DNA of 64,000 nucleotides from Solanum dulcamara (taxonomy: Eukaryota > Streptophyta > Magnoliopsida > Solanales > Solanaceae): contig NC_077238.1 in NCBI RefSeq assembly GCF_947179165.1, forward strand, positions 60,615,757 through 60,679,756, written 5' to 3'. Shown here one piece after another: positions 1 to 11,640 of the stretch; position 1 is the first letter of the stretch, and every line of letters starts with the position of its first letter. The position numbers were made by a program, and so were the translations under genes. The notes beneath the pieces were generated by a model, which saw only the letters and a list, made by a program, of their open reading frames with translations, had not been told where the DNA came from and searched no databases.

Positions 1-1590
1 GACCTTGAGGATCATTTTTGAAAATTTGTATAAAATTACTATTTTACCCCTATCTTTAGTGCCCCCGGATGTTATTTGTTCGGTTTATGTTGTTGGTTTT
101 GTTAAAATATTAATAGGTTGTAAATTGTATGAGTTGTTTGAGTTTTCATAAGCTTTAAGTGTTAAAAAATGGTTTTCAATACCAATCAGAGCTACGGGTG
201 TTGGAAAGGGGTTTCGTTAGTTCTTCAGCTCTAGAATGTGAAAATTGGTCTAGGAGAGTTGGCGGAATAACATTTGGGATTAGTACATGGATTTGAGGTC
301 TTGACTTGAAAAGTTTGACTTTAATGAGCTAAGTTTGAATTTGGTCAACAAATCGAGTTTCGAGTGTCCGATGGTGATTCTGCTAGTTCCATTGGCTCTG
401 AAACATGTTCTCTAATCAATTTACACTATTGCTTCATATTTATAGAGTTCTAGATGAGTTTTGAAGGTCAAAAATATGTTTTGAAGGGTGGTGTTGTAAG
501 TTGACCGCGGTCAATGCACGGTTAACATTCCACACGCGTGAACAGTAATTTTTTGGGCAAAAAATGCCCCTTTCTTTCTATTTCAATATTTTTCACCATT
601 TGTTTGTGTTCTTGAACTCCTTGAGGCGATTTGAGAAGAGATTTTTGAGTCAAAGTATTGGGTAAGTGATTTTTGACCTAAAATCTTTCTTTTTCATCAA
701 GTATTTGATGATTTTAACTCCTAAATTTTAGTTTCAAACCAAAAAAAATCTTTGTTTCTTCCCTAATCCGAATTTAAAGAAAATAGTGATTTCTAACTCC
801 TTTTGAGCTCTATTTTTATGAGTTTTTCAACCATGAGTTTCTATTACCAGTAGAATGTGATTTTCCAATAAATTTCTAGATTTAACCATTTTCGAAAATA
901 ATAAATTTTTGGACCATTTTATCCCGGTTCTGAAACCTATCAATATGAGTGTCATTTTACTCTTTGTGATGTGTAGGTTTCATTGTTGATAGTGAGTTGT
1001 CATTACGGGCATTGAATTCGAGAGTTGCTTATCTAGTGGAGGTATTCGGGTGTGGTTTCAGCAATTGAGATAGGTTTGCGTATCCTTCTTTGAGACTGAG
1101 ATGAGGTAATTAGTCATTCATATATTATAGACTTTGGGATGGGGTTGTAGTATGAGTTGAGAATGTTATATATATTTTGATGCCCGTGTGGGGGTTTAAT
1201 TATACTATATAGCCCGTGTTGGGGCCTTATTTGTCATCTTATTTTCTTTAAGAGCATGTGATTCGTGATTTGCCTTTGAGACAGGCTTGAGTATATTATT
1301 GGACTTGTGATGCCCATCTAAGGGGTTGAGTTGGGGGGTTTTGAGCTTGCCTGAGTATTGAAATATTATTGAGAAAGGGGTGAATATTTAAATTGAAGTA
1401 TTTCCTTCCTATTACTATTTATTGAAGGTGAATATAATGTGTAGGTTAAGTTGTGAGAGCTTTGAAACTTGTACTACATGTGAGTTGAATATTACTTTCA
1501 TACCATACATATTTTGATGCATTCATCCTCATTCATCATGTCATGAAACATGGGATGTTGAGAAATATGGAAATTCTTTTTGAGAAAAAA
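1..1590 (+). repeat. Unclassified LTR-like sequence, cut by the window start
   Basis: No coding frame is visible. The texture is that of a long Ty3/gypsy LTR: an opening phrase (gaccttgaggatcattttt) like the start of the X LTR at 26374, a leader-like stretch near 600-660 ('gaggcgatttgagaagag') that resembles 'gaggcgatttgag' at 33346, and a CAT-rich tail near 1500-1560. The resemblance to X suggests plus orientation. I cannot place either end: the left edge is outside the window and the right edge is where viral-like sequence begins. The element family is unknown, and a decayed non-LTR repeat cannot be excluded. Confidence 0.4.
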
Positions 1591-1636
1591 AATGGGTTCT
1601 TCTATTGGCATTCTTCCAGCTGCTGGTTTAATATTT

Positions 1637-1927
1637 TCATTTTATCTCTTTATCAGATCTAGACCACACTTTACGTGATAGATTTCCTGTACTATAGCTA
1701 ACTGTTTGAGCTAGAGTAGTTCTTTGGAAAGGGCTAGCACTATTTGAACTAGTTGCGCCCATTAATTCTACATGACTAATTATTGATGGGATGTCTTGGT
1801 TTTCTTCATTTTCAGAGGTTGTGTACAGCGATTCTGACTCTTCGGTTCTGTATGATAATCTATATGCTAAATTATCACTTCTTTCTTTACACAGTCTAAA
1901 ATATTCTATTATTTCAATTATATCCAT
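1637..1927 (-). pseudogene. Start of the next pararetroviral ORF (truncated)
   Basis: A 96-codon frame begins with ATG at 1927, inside the end of the upstream Cys-motif frame (shared bases ATGGATATAA). It is acidic and Ser-rich in the middle and has no recognised domain. In relatives the protease and RT would follow, but after the stop at 1637 only about 40 bases of possibly related sequence remain before the LTR-like block. It is either the linker leading to protease or a separate small ORF. The overlapping start is the only support for it as a true ORF. Confidence 0.45.
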
Positions 1928-2217
1928 TTTGCCTTTTTACATCCTTTACATTTAAAAACTATATACTTATTTTCTTTGTATAACCTTTTTGCTTCTTCTA
2001 TGGCATTATCCACTTCATCTATTAATCTTAGATTAGTAGTTGTGTCTTTTATTTGTGTTTGTTCTTGTTGTTTATTGATTTTTATTTTTAATTTATCTTC
2101 TATGCAACTAATACATCCTTCCATATAACATTTTTGGCACTTAGCTCTATTTGTTTTGCTAGGGTACCATTTACATATATTACACTGATTACTATCTATT
2201 CCTTTTTGTATTTTCAA
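1918..2217 (-). pseudogene. Pararetroviral Cys-rich motif region
   Basis: The open frame has no ATG at its upper edge (TTG at 2217), so it is a frameshifted internal segment. Near its start it has CNIC, then 11 residues, CQKC, 4 residues and CISC, which is exactly CX2CX11CX2CX4CX2C. A Lys/Gln-rich helix-like stretch follows, with a further CKGC pair near the end. This motif is known from badnavirus-type polyproteins between coat protein and protease and is presumed to bind metal and RNA. The stop codon (1918-1920) overlaps the next ATG by a 10-base overlap, as is common in compact pararetroviral genomes. The Cys spacing is too specific to be chance, but the genus is not resolved. Confidence 0.7.
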
Positions 2218-2416
2218 TATTATGATTACATTCTTGAACTATATTTATCATAGTACTTATTTGTAAATTTTTTAGGTTTAATTCATTTATTTCTAATCCT
2301 ATTTCATTAATTAGATTGTCTTCTTCCGAATCAGATGAATCATTGGGTTTTTTCTTCTACATCAATACTCATAACAGAGTATATGCTTTCGGTGTCTAAC
2401 ATGTATTCATCTATAT

Positions 2417-2640
2417 TTAATAAGATTTTTGAAGGTCTTCTATTAATTGAGAATTTCTAGTTCTGCTGTTATTTTTTTTGGGACATATATTTGCTAAATG
2501 TTCTATACTTCCACAAGTATAATATTCTAATTTATTTTTATAGTTTCTATCATTCCTATATTTTCTAACATGTTTGTCTTTATTTAAGTATGGATTTTTG
2601 GATAATTTTAGGGGACTTGGAATTTCAAGTTTTTTCTCAA
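2417..2640 (-). pseudogene. Pararetroviral coat-protein C-terminus with zinc knuckle (broken)
   Basis: The minus-strand frame runs from about 2640 to a stop at 2417. It is Lys/Arg-rich and then reads YYTCGSIEHLANICPKK, a CCHC nucleic-acid-binding knuckle in which the first Cys is Tyr. In caulimovirids this knuckle closes the coat protein and binds the genome. After the knuckle the frame ends early, and the acidic stretch that should follow appears in other frames (about 2225-2400), so at least two frameshifts have accumulated. The upstream start is lost: sequence above 2640 is AT-rich with no recognisable capsid core. Confidence 0.65.
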
Positions 2641-3027
2641 ATTAGCCTACTTAAATTATAAATCACTTCTTTATTAAATAGCTATAATTATTTAAATTGA
2701 AAATAATTACTTTGTAAGACTAATTTATATGACAAAATTAGCCATTTTTTAAAAATAAAATTGGTTTGAATTAGTAACTAATTAATTAATTAAGCTTCCT
2801 AATTTCGCATAATATATGAAAAATATTCATTTTTAGCAATAGAAAAAAAGGATTTGATTGAAAATGATTTAACCCTTCAGAAAGATATTACTTGGTATGA
2901 ATTTCTCAAAATGATAAAACGTATAGCAAATATTTATATATCTATAGTTTTAATAATATTTATGAAATAAATTTGTGGAATGAATGAGAAATTTATCTAA
3001 AAAGATATTTTCATATTTTTATAAAAG
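2641..3027. other. AT-rich spacer, nothing recognised
   Basis: Very AT-rich sequence with runs such as taattaattaattaa and no supportable frame. It could be decayed sequence upstream of the viral coat region or the pre-insertion host DNA. No structure ties it to either. Confidence 0.4.
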
Positions 3028-3099
3028 TTATTATTATTATTATTATTATTATTGTTGTTGTTGTTGTTGTTGTTTTTGTTGTTGTTGTTGTTATTATTG
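3028..3099 (+). repeat. Compound TTA/TTG microsatellite
   Basis: About nine TTA/ATT units pass into about 13 TTG units, broken once by TTTTTG, then return to TTA. It lies roughly 400 bp from the upper edge of the pararetroviral fragment. Confidence 0.95.
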
Positions 3100-4199
3100 T
3101 TTATGGAAGCTTAATTAATTAAATATGGAGAGCAAAAATTGGTTGTCAATATAAGAGAACTACAAAACACGAAGTAAAGCTATATAGAATACAAGTACAC
3201 CTGCCACTCTAACCAAAACTCCACAATTACAACCTGCATACAAGTCAACCCAACCTAACAATTCATTATCCACGTAGCACATAGGTCAATAGAAACTCTT
3301 CAACCTCACAGATAAACCATATGAATATCCACTTTAGCAATTACAAGGACACCAAAAAGAGTATTCACCAGTTCACAGATGATAGATGAGGTGCATTACA
3401 ATGTAATGAGATGTCAAGTAAGGTGATACATGTATGTCCTAACGCTACACACCCATTGAATCTTAGTCCAAGACCCATAGGTGATATATCTATCCATATA
3501 ACCTACAACACAGTGTGTGGCCTGACTCCTCATATAGAAGTTGCCGTGAGCCGTGTGATTCAACCTTTCTCTCATAGAATCTGCCATAGAACATGTGGCC
3601 TGTTTTCTATTTCTCATCATTTCTACAAAGTATCTCATCACTGCTATGTCAAGGAACCGCTGAAAATAAGCATGTTCATATGTATAATGAGAAGATGAGA
3701 ATATCAATTTTCAAATGCAATCCATATTGACACATTATCGATACATCATCAATAATTAATCAATCAATTCACTCAATAATTCACAATATATTACACATCA
3801 TTATATCATCAAGTTGCTTCTTACTACCTCTTTTATCATCATTAGAATCATCCAATATACATAACTTAAGCCCTTAACTGATTCTTATTACTCCCCAACA
3901 CACACAACAAGAAGCACAAAATTTTACAAGCTTAACAAAGGTTGAAAAATCCAATTGCCTCAACTCAAGCACACAGTCACTCCAAAACTTGGGTCCTCCC
4001 TCATCGCCTAGTCTCCAAATCAATAAAGTCTATTTAAAATGAATTTATAATAAGAATACGAGTACAATAACATCCAAATTATTAACTTTGGAAACTGAGC
4101 CAAAATTGACCCTAAAATCCGATTCTGAAAGTGAAGGATAATGACCCTATTTCTATTTTTGTGTACTGGAGCCAAAATTGACCCTACTTTATTGGCATT
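3100..4199. repeat. Unclassified repeat-like sequence
   Basis: No credible gene is present. The overlapping opposite-strand frames near 3411-3707 have no recognisable content. The stretch around 3480-3620 (alternating CA/TG-rich phrases) looks like LTR-type repeat DNA but matches no other part of this window. An 18-bp direct repeat (gagccaaaattgacccta) occurs at 4097-4114 and 4169-4186, beside the decayed end of the T gag. The junction between T and this block is indistinct, somewhere about 3990-4210. Confidence 0.35.
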
Positions 4200-5284
4200 C
4201 ATCACGTTCATTGGTGATTTGGCAGCGGATTGTTAGATACATTTGGAGAAGGATCCTTCAGTTGTATGGCTTTGGTATCAATCAAGCTTGGAATTTTATT
4301 TTCAAAGAGAAGCATGCCTCAGTTGTGTGCCCCTTTATCCCTGAATGATAGGCACAAATCTTGTTGCGATCGTACCATTTTGATTGAGTGTCTGGATTCA
4401 TAGCAGGGATATGCTTTATATAACCAGCTACCTTGAGCCTTTAATAGAGTTGGGCTATAGGCTCAATTAAAGGAGTATAGATCTTGATGAGCTTCGAGGT
4501 TAATGATGGTACCATTCTTGATACCTTCATCAATGCTTTCTCCTAATTTGATGATGTCAGTGAAACTCTTTTCAGCGACGAGCATCATCCTATCGTGGTA
4601 CTGGGGCTCTTGAGTATGAATAAAATAGTCCTTCATTTGAGATTCCTCCATAAGGAGGCCTAGCCTTGGAAGCTTCGGACCTCCATTTTATAGCATAATC
4701 TCAAAAAGACTCTCCTGGCTTCTTCTTCAGGTTTTGAATATAAAACTAGTCTGGTGCATTTCAACATTGAATCCAAATCTATACATGAAATCTAAAGCCA
4801 TGTCCACCCACTTGGACCATTTTTGGGAATCTTGTTCAATATACCATGACAGGGCCTCCCTTGTGAGGATCCTCATAAACAGCTTCATTATGATTTTCTC
4901 ATCTCTTCCAACCCCTACCAATTTATCACAATATATTCATAGGTGGGCCTTGGGATCTCCAATGCTAGTGAATAATTCAAACTTCAGAAGTTTGTAGCCC
5001 TTAGGCAGTTCAACATCCGGATACATGCACAAGTCTTCATAACTTAAACCACATACTTTCTTGCTTCCTCCCATATTTTGCATCCTATTTCCCAGATTGT
5101 CCAATTTCTCGGACATGGACTTTATCAACATGTCTTTCTGAGAAGACTCCGACTCATGGAAGTGATGGGTGACTGGAAGGGTTTCAACATATATCGGGCT
5201 GAGGTTGTGATTTTCAAGGGCATGGGTATGGATAATATTAGTTGTGGACTTAGAAGGCATTTCATAGGTGTGGGTGGAGGTTTA
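4200..5284 (-). pseudogene. gag: T gag, 3' part
   Basis: Capsid region of an Ogre/Tat-type Gag, which would form the virus-like particle. The frame ending at 4937 carries YEDLCMYPDVELPKGYK and GDPKAHL. The same frame resumes with KLVGVGRDEKI..MKLFMR and EALSWYIEQDSQKW, and then with EPQYHDRMM and FTDIIKLGESIDEGIKNG to 4463. Around 4290-4360 a degenerate zinc-binding stretch (YHSGIKGHTTEAC) follows. All three pieces are in one frame, separated by stops; the one at 4937 is a TGA at a position where relatives have Arg, consistent with CGA to TGA. The end near 4200 is blurred by frameshifts. The frame enters from 25568-25590 across the M insertion. Confidence 0.85.
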
Positions 5285-7950
5285 TGTCACACCCCAAAAT
5301 AGAGGAAGTGTGACTTGTATTCGACACCATAATTGACCGAGTTATCCACAAAATATACTAGATAACTAAACTGGGGGCCTAAAATATCAGATAACACAAC
5401 ATCTGAAATACTAAGCCTTGACCGTTAAGGTCATGACCTGAATAACAGCAAATCATATAATCAAAGGTAGATATGCCAAGATGGTAAGGTACTAGCTAGT
5501 CGACAAGGCTGCAACTGAAGACATACATGCATACACATATATATACATGCGAAGCCTATGGGCTGGAGAATGAAAGCTATAAAAAGGAAACCAAGAATAT
5601 TGTGTCCACAATAGCCTCTAAGAGTGTCATAAGCCCTGTCGAGACAAGGCTCCATTTATACCCAAACTATACAACAAAAGTAAATATCCTATCAAAGCTC
5701 CAAGAAGAGGTGGAGCTTACTAACTCATGACTGAACCCCAAATCCTAGCGGAGGGGTGGATTAAAATCCCTACCCCGACCTGCACACATGAAATAAAAAT
5801 GCAGTGTCCCTAGGTAGCGGGACATCGGTACGAATAATAATGTACTGGTATGTAAGGAAGAAAGTAGAATTATAAATAGCTATTGTAAAAGAGAAGGGTA
5901 ATATAGATATCACCTGAAGCTGAAACTCTAATAGCCTCCATGGCCGACATCTGACCTCACAAAAAACAAATATGCATGGTATGCCCGTATAATCGTATGT
6001 CGTGAATAAAAACATATAAATGCAAATGCATGACATACCACCACAAAATGATAACAATGACGATATTTTTGGTAGATAACCGATATCATATGCCAACTTG
6101 TGACCATCTGGACAATATATATATATAATCATATGGGCAGATAGGCCCCTTACCTCCGATTATAGCTCCGAGTCCATGTATAACATTTCATGTATGATAT
6201 GAAATTTGAATGCACATATTAGGCCATAACAAGAACTTAGCCAATCTTGGCTCATTAGTACTCTTATTCTCATAATTCTGTTATTACTTCCTTATAGCAT
6301 GTAAACGCCTCGTGGAACCTCATATGTTTCCTAATAAGATTAGAAACTTAACTCAACTTTTTAGAAAGATAACTTAACCTTGAAGATGCCCATAAGGAGC
6401 TAAAGGTACTTCACTTAGGTCTTATACTTGATTCCTTGATAATTAGAAAAAGAAAATATTTTAAAAAAATGTTTAGTAGTTTAAACATAGAAATTATATT
6501 TGAAATTTTTTGAAATGGACGTGTTACTTTATAGTTTTTAAAATACACTTTAACGATGGAAAAGGACTGATTTCCAATATTAAATGCCTTTCCTAATATT
6601 TTTAGGTTACATCACCCAAAGAAGATTAAGAATTCACATATATGGACATATAGTCAAGAAAGCCGACAAAATGACATATATAGATATCGAATACCCTATT
6701 TAACCGAACGAGTGGAGTATCAAACTAATAGAATCATGAAAATAATTTACCTATGATCCCAATGCCTTTCAAAAAAAGGTCTTTCTAATAATAAAATAGT
6801 AAAATATCACATTTGGTGTTTTAGAATTTTTCAGAATTCGTGCTAAAAGGAAGGACGAAGCTTAGCCTTAACAAACCTTTCCAACGAACATCTGAATGCC
6901 CGTAGTTCCTTCATGAAATTTGTTTCTTATGTCCAAAGCTTCGAAAATACTATATATATGCATCTTATATGCACCTATAAATGGTTCATAATTGAGCTTT
7001 AATCGGCAGATTATCCATACGATTATAACTTGGAAAAACATCCGTAGAACTTTGTAAAAATGATCATAAAAATATCCAGAGATGATTATTTTAGAAAAAC
7101 TTTATAAAGCTTGAAGAACTAGAAAGAACAACAAAGTCATAACTTCTAAAAATAGCGCCAAACGCAACTAATAGAAGGGGAAAATGATTGCAAAGTGTAA
7201 AGATCACATATTTAGGCACCGGTACAAATTTTAATGGTAGAAATTGTTAAAACTCACCTTGATCACCCAAGAACACCATGAAACCCTTATATTCAGCTTG
7301 CTTACTGTTTTGGGTCGAAAATAAATTTTTTGATGCTTTAAAATGTCCAAAGGCCGACTTAACCACATTATTGACCCCACCCAGTTCGCGACCCGGTTGC
7401 ATCCCAAACAGTTTGCGGTAAAACAGTCATAACTGTGTACTCCAATGTCGGATTGACGTACCATTTTTTGGTTACAAAATAGAATCATATACCTTTGATT
7501 AGGTAGGTCGTGGGTCTCATATTACCTTATATATTTGAGAGAAATGATCTGAGACATTTGACCCAAAGTTTAAGAATAATTATAAGAGAAACTTATGATA
7601 ACTTTTGCCGACCTTTATTTTGCAACTAGCCTGACTCCAAAACTTAACATATGACCATTATGCTATTATAATACCTCATAACACATTATTATTAACATAT
7701 TCTACACTCTTTTTCTTATCCTGAAGGGGCAAGTTATTTTAAACCCTCCGAACGGGCGGGGTGCTACCCGAGACATTTATTTAACCCTGAACCATTGTTT
7801 AAGGATTCCTTTGGCCTAAAAATTTAGTTTCTTGATATTACCACATATTTGTAGTATAATTCTCCCACTGTACTATATTAATTCATATACACCTTATATA
7901 ACCACGCCACGCTACGTATATTATGCAAGAAAAAAACATGGGGTTTCACA
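5285..7950 (-). repeat. M 3' LTR
   Basis: 2,666 bp, ending on the plus strand with gggtttcaca and beginning tgtcacacccc. It is collinear with 16265-16970 joined to 23604-25567. It contains the conserved gypsy-LTR phrase 'gggcggggtgctacccgaga' near 7755. No gene is present; the frames in it are shadows. Confidence 0.9.
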
Positions 7951-7970
7951 TTCTTGCCCCCCCTCTTAAG
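7951..7970 (-). promoter_or_regulatory. M polypurine tract
   Basis: On the minus strand the bases just before the 3' LTR read aagaggggggggcaagaa, a purine run that would prime plus-strand DNA synthesis. Its contact with the LTR edge at 7950 supports the boundary. Confidence 0.85.
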
Positions 7971-8189
7971 AATATTCATCAGGAATGGATTGATGGAATT
8001 CCTTGGTAGAATTCTTTTCCCGCTAATACATTATTTGTGAGGATATATATTCTACATTTGTAAAGCTTAAATCAAATTCTCAGAATTCCAACTATTAAGC
8101 TTCTTATAGCCATCTCACAATAAGACATAAATTGCACATTCAAGTCCTTTAAAATCCAATTAAGTTGTAAAGGAATAATTACACATTAT

Positions 8190-9480
8190 TGAAATGTGAC
8201 TCACCTTAAGTCGTAAATAGATGGGTGTATTCTTCATCATTTGCTTCTTAGTTTCCCAAGTCATTTCCTCTAAGTTGTTATTTTGCCATTAAACTTTCAT
8301 GGAAGCTACTTCTTTAGTTTGAAGCTTCCTTATCTGTCGATCTAAAATAGCTACGGGTACCTCCATATAAGACAAGTATTCAACAATGTGAATATCCTCA
8401 ATAGGCGTAATGTGCCAAGGATCTCCAATACACTTTCGCAACATCGATACATGAAACACATGGTGGACTATCTCTAATTCTGAAGACAAATCAAGCTCAT
8501 ATGCCGCCTTACCAATCCTCCGAATAATCTTATATGGTCCAACATACCTGGGACTGAGCTTCCTTTTCTTTCAAAATCGCATGACACCCTTCATAGGTGA
8601 TACTTTCAAGAAAACCCAATCTTCTATATTAAACTCTAAGTCTTGTCATCGAACATCTGCATAAGACTTTTGTCGACTCTGTGCATTATGCAGCCGGTCT
8701 CTAATAAGCTTTACTTTTTCAATCGCTTGCTGAACTAGAGTAGGACCTAGCAACTCTTCTTCCCCGACCTCAAACCAACCAATTGGTGACCTATACTTCC
8801 ACCCATATAGTGCTTCATAAGGGGCCATCTGAATACTAGCTTGGAAGTTGTTACTATAAGCAAATTCAATAAGAGGTAGATGATTATCCCAGCTTCTATT
8901 AAAATCCAACATGCAAGCAAATAACATATCCTTAATGTTCTGAATAGTACGCTCTACTTGCCCATCAGTTTGCTGATGAAAAGCGGTGGTAAGATTTACC
9001 TGAGTGCCTAGACCTTTTTGAAAAGATCTCCAAAAATGTGCTGTAAATTAAGCCTCTCAATCAGAGATAATAGATACTGAAACTCCATGAAGGCGCATAA
9101 TCTCTTGAACATAGTGCTTGGCATAATCCTCGATTGAATAAGTCATCTTGACTGGCAAGAAATAAGTAGATTTCATCATCCTATCAATAATTACCCAAAT
9201 AGAATCATACCTCCATGCGAGGCAAACCAGCGATGAAGTTCATAGTTATCATGTTCCATTTCCATAATAAAAGCCCAATATACTGGGTTAGGCACCCAGG
9301 CCCTGATGTTTCGCTTTAACTTTCTGGCAGTTGGGACATTGGGCTACCATCTCTGAGATATCATTTTTCATGACATTCCACCAGTAGATTTGTCAAAGGT
9401 ATTGGTATATCTTTGTTTCTCCCGGGTGAGTTGCATATATAGAATAATGGCCCTCCAAAACAATCTTGGCGCAGAGCTCT
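8190..9480 (-). pseudogene. int: M integrase with C-terminal domain
   Basis: Joins element DNA to the genome. In minus-strand order: a zinc-domain remnant with CPNC (about 9320-9350), the catalytic core (about 9290-8650), and the C-terminal part (8640-8190) with FHVSMLRKCIGDP, VPVAILDRQIRKL and EEMTWETKKQM, as in chromoviral elements. In the core the first catalytic Asp is Asn (ITMNFIAGL near 9240). The second Asp (SIISD near 9060) and the Glu (DGQVERTIQ near 8950) remain. Several stops are present, for example after SIISD. Relatives often end in a chromodomain; here only the upstream part is clear. Confidence 0.85.
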
Positions 9481-9739
9481 CCAACTGTTGGTACACATAA
9501 ATGGCCCTACTATCTAAGGACTACATCCTTAGTTATCTCAAATAAAGGTTGTTTCTATTATAGAATACCTTCCCTCAATTTTATAAGCTCAGGATCCTCT
9601 TGATTTCGTTCTTTCACTTCAGTAACAAAGGAGGATTTTGCTGTATTCTTAACGACAACCCTCCACCCTCTACATCTACCAATCACACCTGTAATTAGAT
9701 AGATGACATAGATATTTTGTCATTTTGACCTAATCAGCT

Positions 9740-10139
9740 TCAACATGGCTTAGACTGCCCATGGAATTCCGGCTAAGCGCATCAATAACAATATTAACTT
9801 TACCAGGATGATATAAAATGCCAACATTATAGTCCTTTAGTAATTTTAGCCACCTTCTTTGTCTTAGATTTAGCTCCTCTACTTAAATAAATATTGAAGA
9901 CTCCGGTGGTTAGTGAAAATATTAATATGCACTGCATAGAGATAATGACTCCAAATCTTTAGGGCAAAGACAACTGTAGCTAACTCAAGATCATGCGTAG
10001 GATAGTTCTGTTCATGTTTCTGCAATTGTCTGGAGGCATATGCAATAACCATACCATATTTCATAAGAACACAACCTAGACCAATTCTCGAGGCATCACA
10101 ATATACATCATAACCCTTAGTGCCATCCAGAAGAGTCAA
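9740..10139 (-). pseudogene. M RNase H
   Basis: Degrades the RNA strand during reverse transcription. The frame starting at 10139 contains [17 protein letters not shown] (first catalytic Asp kept), [15 protein letters not shown] (Glu kept) and NHRSLQYL, where relatives have Asp-His, so an active-site Asp is Asn. The frame ends at 9879, and a decayed tail continues to about 9740. It continues directly from the RT. Confidence 0.8.
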
Positions 10140-10999
10140 AATAAGTATCGTAGTAAGCCTTTTCTTTAGCTCTTGAAAAAATTGTTCATATGCCTTAGTC
10201 TATTGAAACTTAGCTCCTTTATGTGTAAATTATGTTAATGGTGCATAGATAGAGGAAAATCCATCCAAAAACTTTCAATAATACCCTACCAAGCCTAAAA
10301 AGCTACAAACCTCTGTCGGATTCAAGGACCTTGGCCAAGTCATCACAACTTCAATCTTTTGGCCATCAACTTTGATAGCCTCGCCAGTAATAACATGACT
10401 AAGAAAAGCTATAGAAGTTAGCGAAAATTCACATTTAAAGAATTTAACATATAACATGTAGTCCTGGAGAGTCTGCAATACAGCTCGCAAGTGGTCCACA
10501 TACTTGGCTTCTGATCGAGAATATATCAGGATATCTTCAATAAATACAATCACAAATTCATCCAAGAATGGTTTGAGTACCCGATTCATAAGATCTATAG
10601 AGGCTGTCAGGGCATTCATAAGCCCGAAAGACATAACAATGAATTCAAAATGGCCATATCGCATCCTAAATATTATTTTTGGGATATCAATATCCCTGAC
10701 TCGCAGCTAAGGTACCTAGATCGCAAGTCAATTTTTGAAAAGCATTTTGCACCTTGTAACTGGTCAAACAAGTCATCAATCCATGGAAGCTGATATTTAG
10801 TTTTAAAAGTGACTTTATGTAGTTGCTTATAGTTAATACACATCTGTAATGATCCATCTTTTATTGGAATAAAGAGGACCGGAGTACCCCATGGGAATGT
10901 ACTTGGCCTAATAAATCCTTTACCAAGCAAGTCTTTCAGTTTTTCCTTTAATTCCCATAGCTCCACAAGAGCCATTCTGTAAGGAGGAATGGATATAGG
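10140..10999 (-). pseudogene. rt: M reverse transcriptase
   Basis: Copies element RNA into DNA. The frame at 10975-10673 has [34 protein letters not shown] and [10 protein letters not shown] with the motif A Asp intact. A frame break follows near 10670. The frame at 10664-10275 has MRYGHFEFIVMSFGL and VIVFIEDILIYSRSE: motif C is FIED, so the first of the two catalytic Asp residues is Glu. Connection-domain phrases (VDGQKIEVV, FLGLVGYY) follow. The frameshift and the FIED change make it inactive. Confidence 0.88.
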
Positions 11000-11640
11000 C
11001 TATGTATCTGAAAGCAAATCTATAGAAAAATCTATTTCCCTTTCAGGGGGAATTCTTGGAAGTTCTTTAGGGAATACCATCAGGAATTCATTCACAATTG
11101 GAACTGACTGAAGAGTCGTTGGTTCCTTATCTATATTCCTGACATGAACCAAATGGTATATACAACCTTTAGCTATAAACGTTCGATCCCTGAGGTATGA
11201 AATAAACTTACCTTTAGGCGTGGCTGCATTACCTTTCCATTCAAAGATAAGCTCACCTGGAAAATGAAATTGGACTAGCTTTGCATAACAATCAATATTA
11301 GCATAACAATATGTCAACCAATCCATACCCATAATGACATTGAAGTCTAGCATAATCAATTCAACTAAATCAATGGAGGTTGGACAATTATTAATTAAAA
11401 CTGCACAACCTCGATCGACATGACTATCTACAATCGAGTCGCCAACTGGTGTAAGCTCCTCAACTGACTGCAGTAACAACTCAGACCTCATATCAAGCTT
11501 ACCAGTAATAAATGGAGTAAGATATGAAAATGTAGAGCCAGGATCTATCAATACATAAACAACCTAAGAATGTATCGTTAATATACTTGTGACCACCTTT
11601 AGGGATATCTATGAATCCTGTCAGCCTGCAAGTGCATAAA
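11000..11640 (-). pseudogene. M aspartic protease and RT linker
   Basis: Cuts the polyprotein in related elements. The frame at 11551-11000 begins [18 protein letters not shown] replaces the usual DSG/DTG, as is common in this family of plant gypsy proteins. It continues with [28 protein letters not shown] and a linker ending [15 protein letters not shown] before the RT. An in-frame stop precedes the start shown, so the join to gag is broken. Confidence 0.8.

Larger units (their letters stand above)
1600..2640 (-). mobile_element. Endogenous pararetrovirus (Caulimoviridae) fragment
   Basis: A minus-strand stretch of about 1 kb carries three hallmarks of a plant pararetrovirus in the expected order: a basic region with a coat-protein zinc knuckle (about 2460-2580), a second Cys-rich motif (about 2090-2190), and a short ORF whose start overlaps the preceding stop (1925/1918). 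The Cys spacing CX2CX11CX2CX4CX2C is the second motif known from badnavirus polyproteins, which places the fragment in that broad lineage. At least two frameshifts lie between the knuckle and the second motif. No movement protein, protease, RT or RNase H is present. The fragment is incomplete and broken, and cannot encode a virus. Confidence 0.7.

Noticed and set aside
3411..3707. Opposite-strand overlapping frames of 95 and 97 codons
   Set aside because: Neither has a recognisable motif. The surrounding DNA is repeat-like, and two frames on opposite strands in the same place are typical of chance.
4097..4186. Pair of 18-bp direct repeats 72 bp apart
   Set aside because: Too short and isolated to call an LTR, attachment site or target duplication; 5 bp is the expected target size here.
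5770..6132. 120-codon minus-strand frame in the M LTR (and 16728-16931 in the other LTR)
   Set aside because: It is shared by the two LTRs, but the frame is broken differently in each and no domain is visible.
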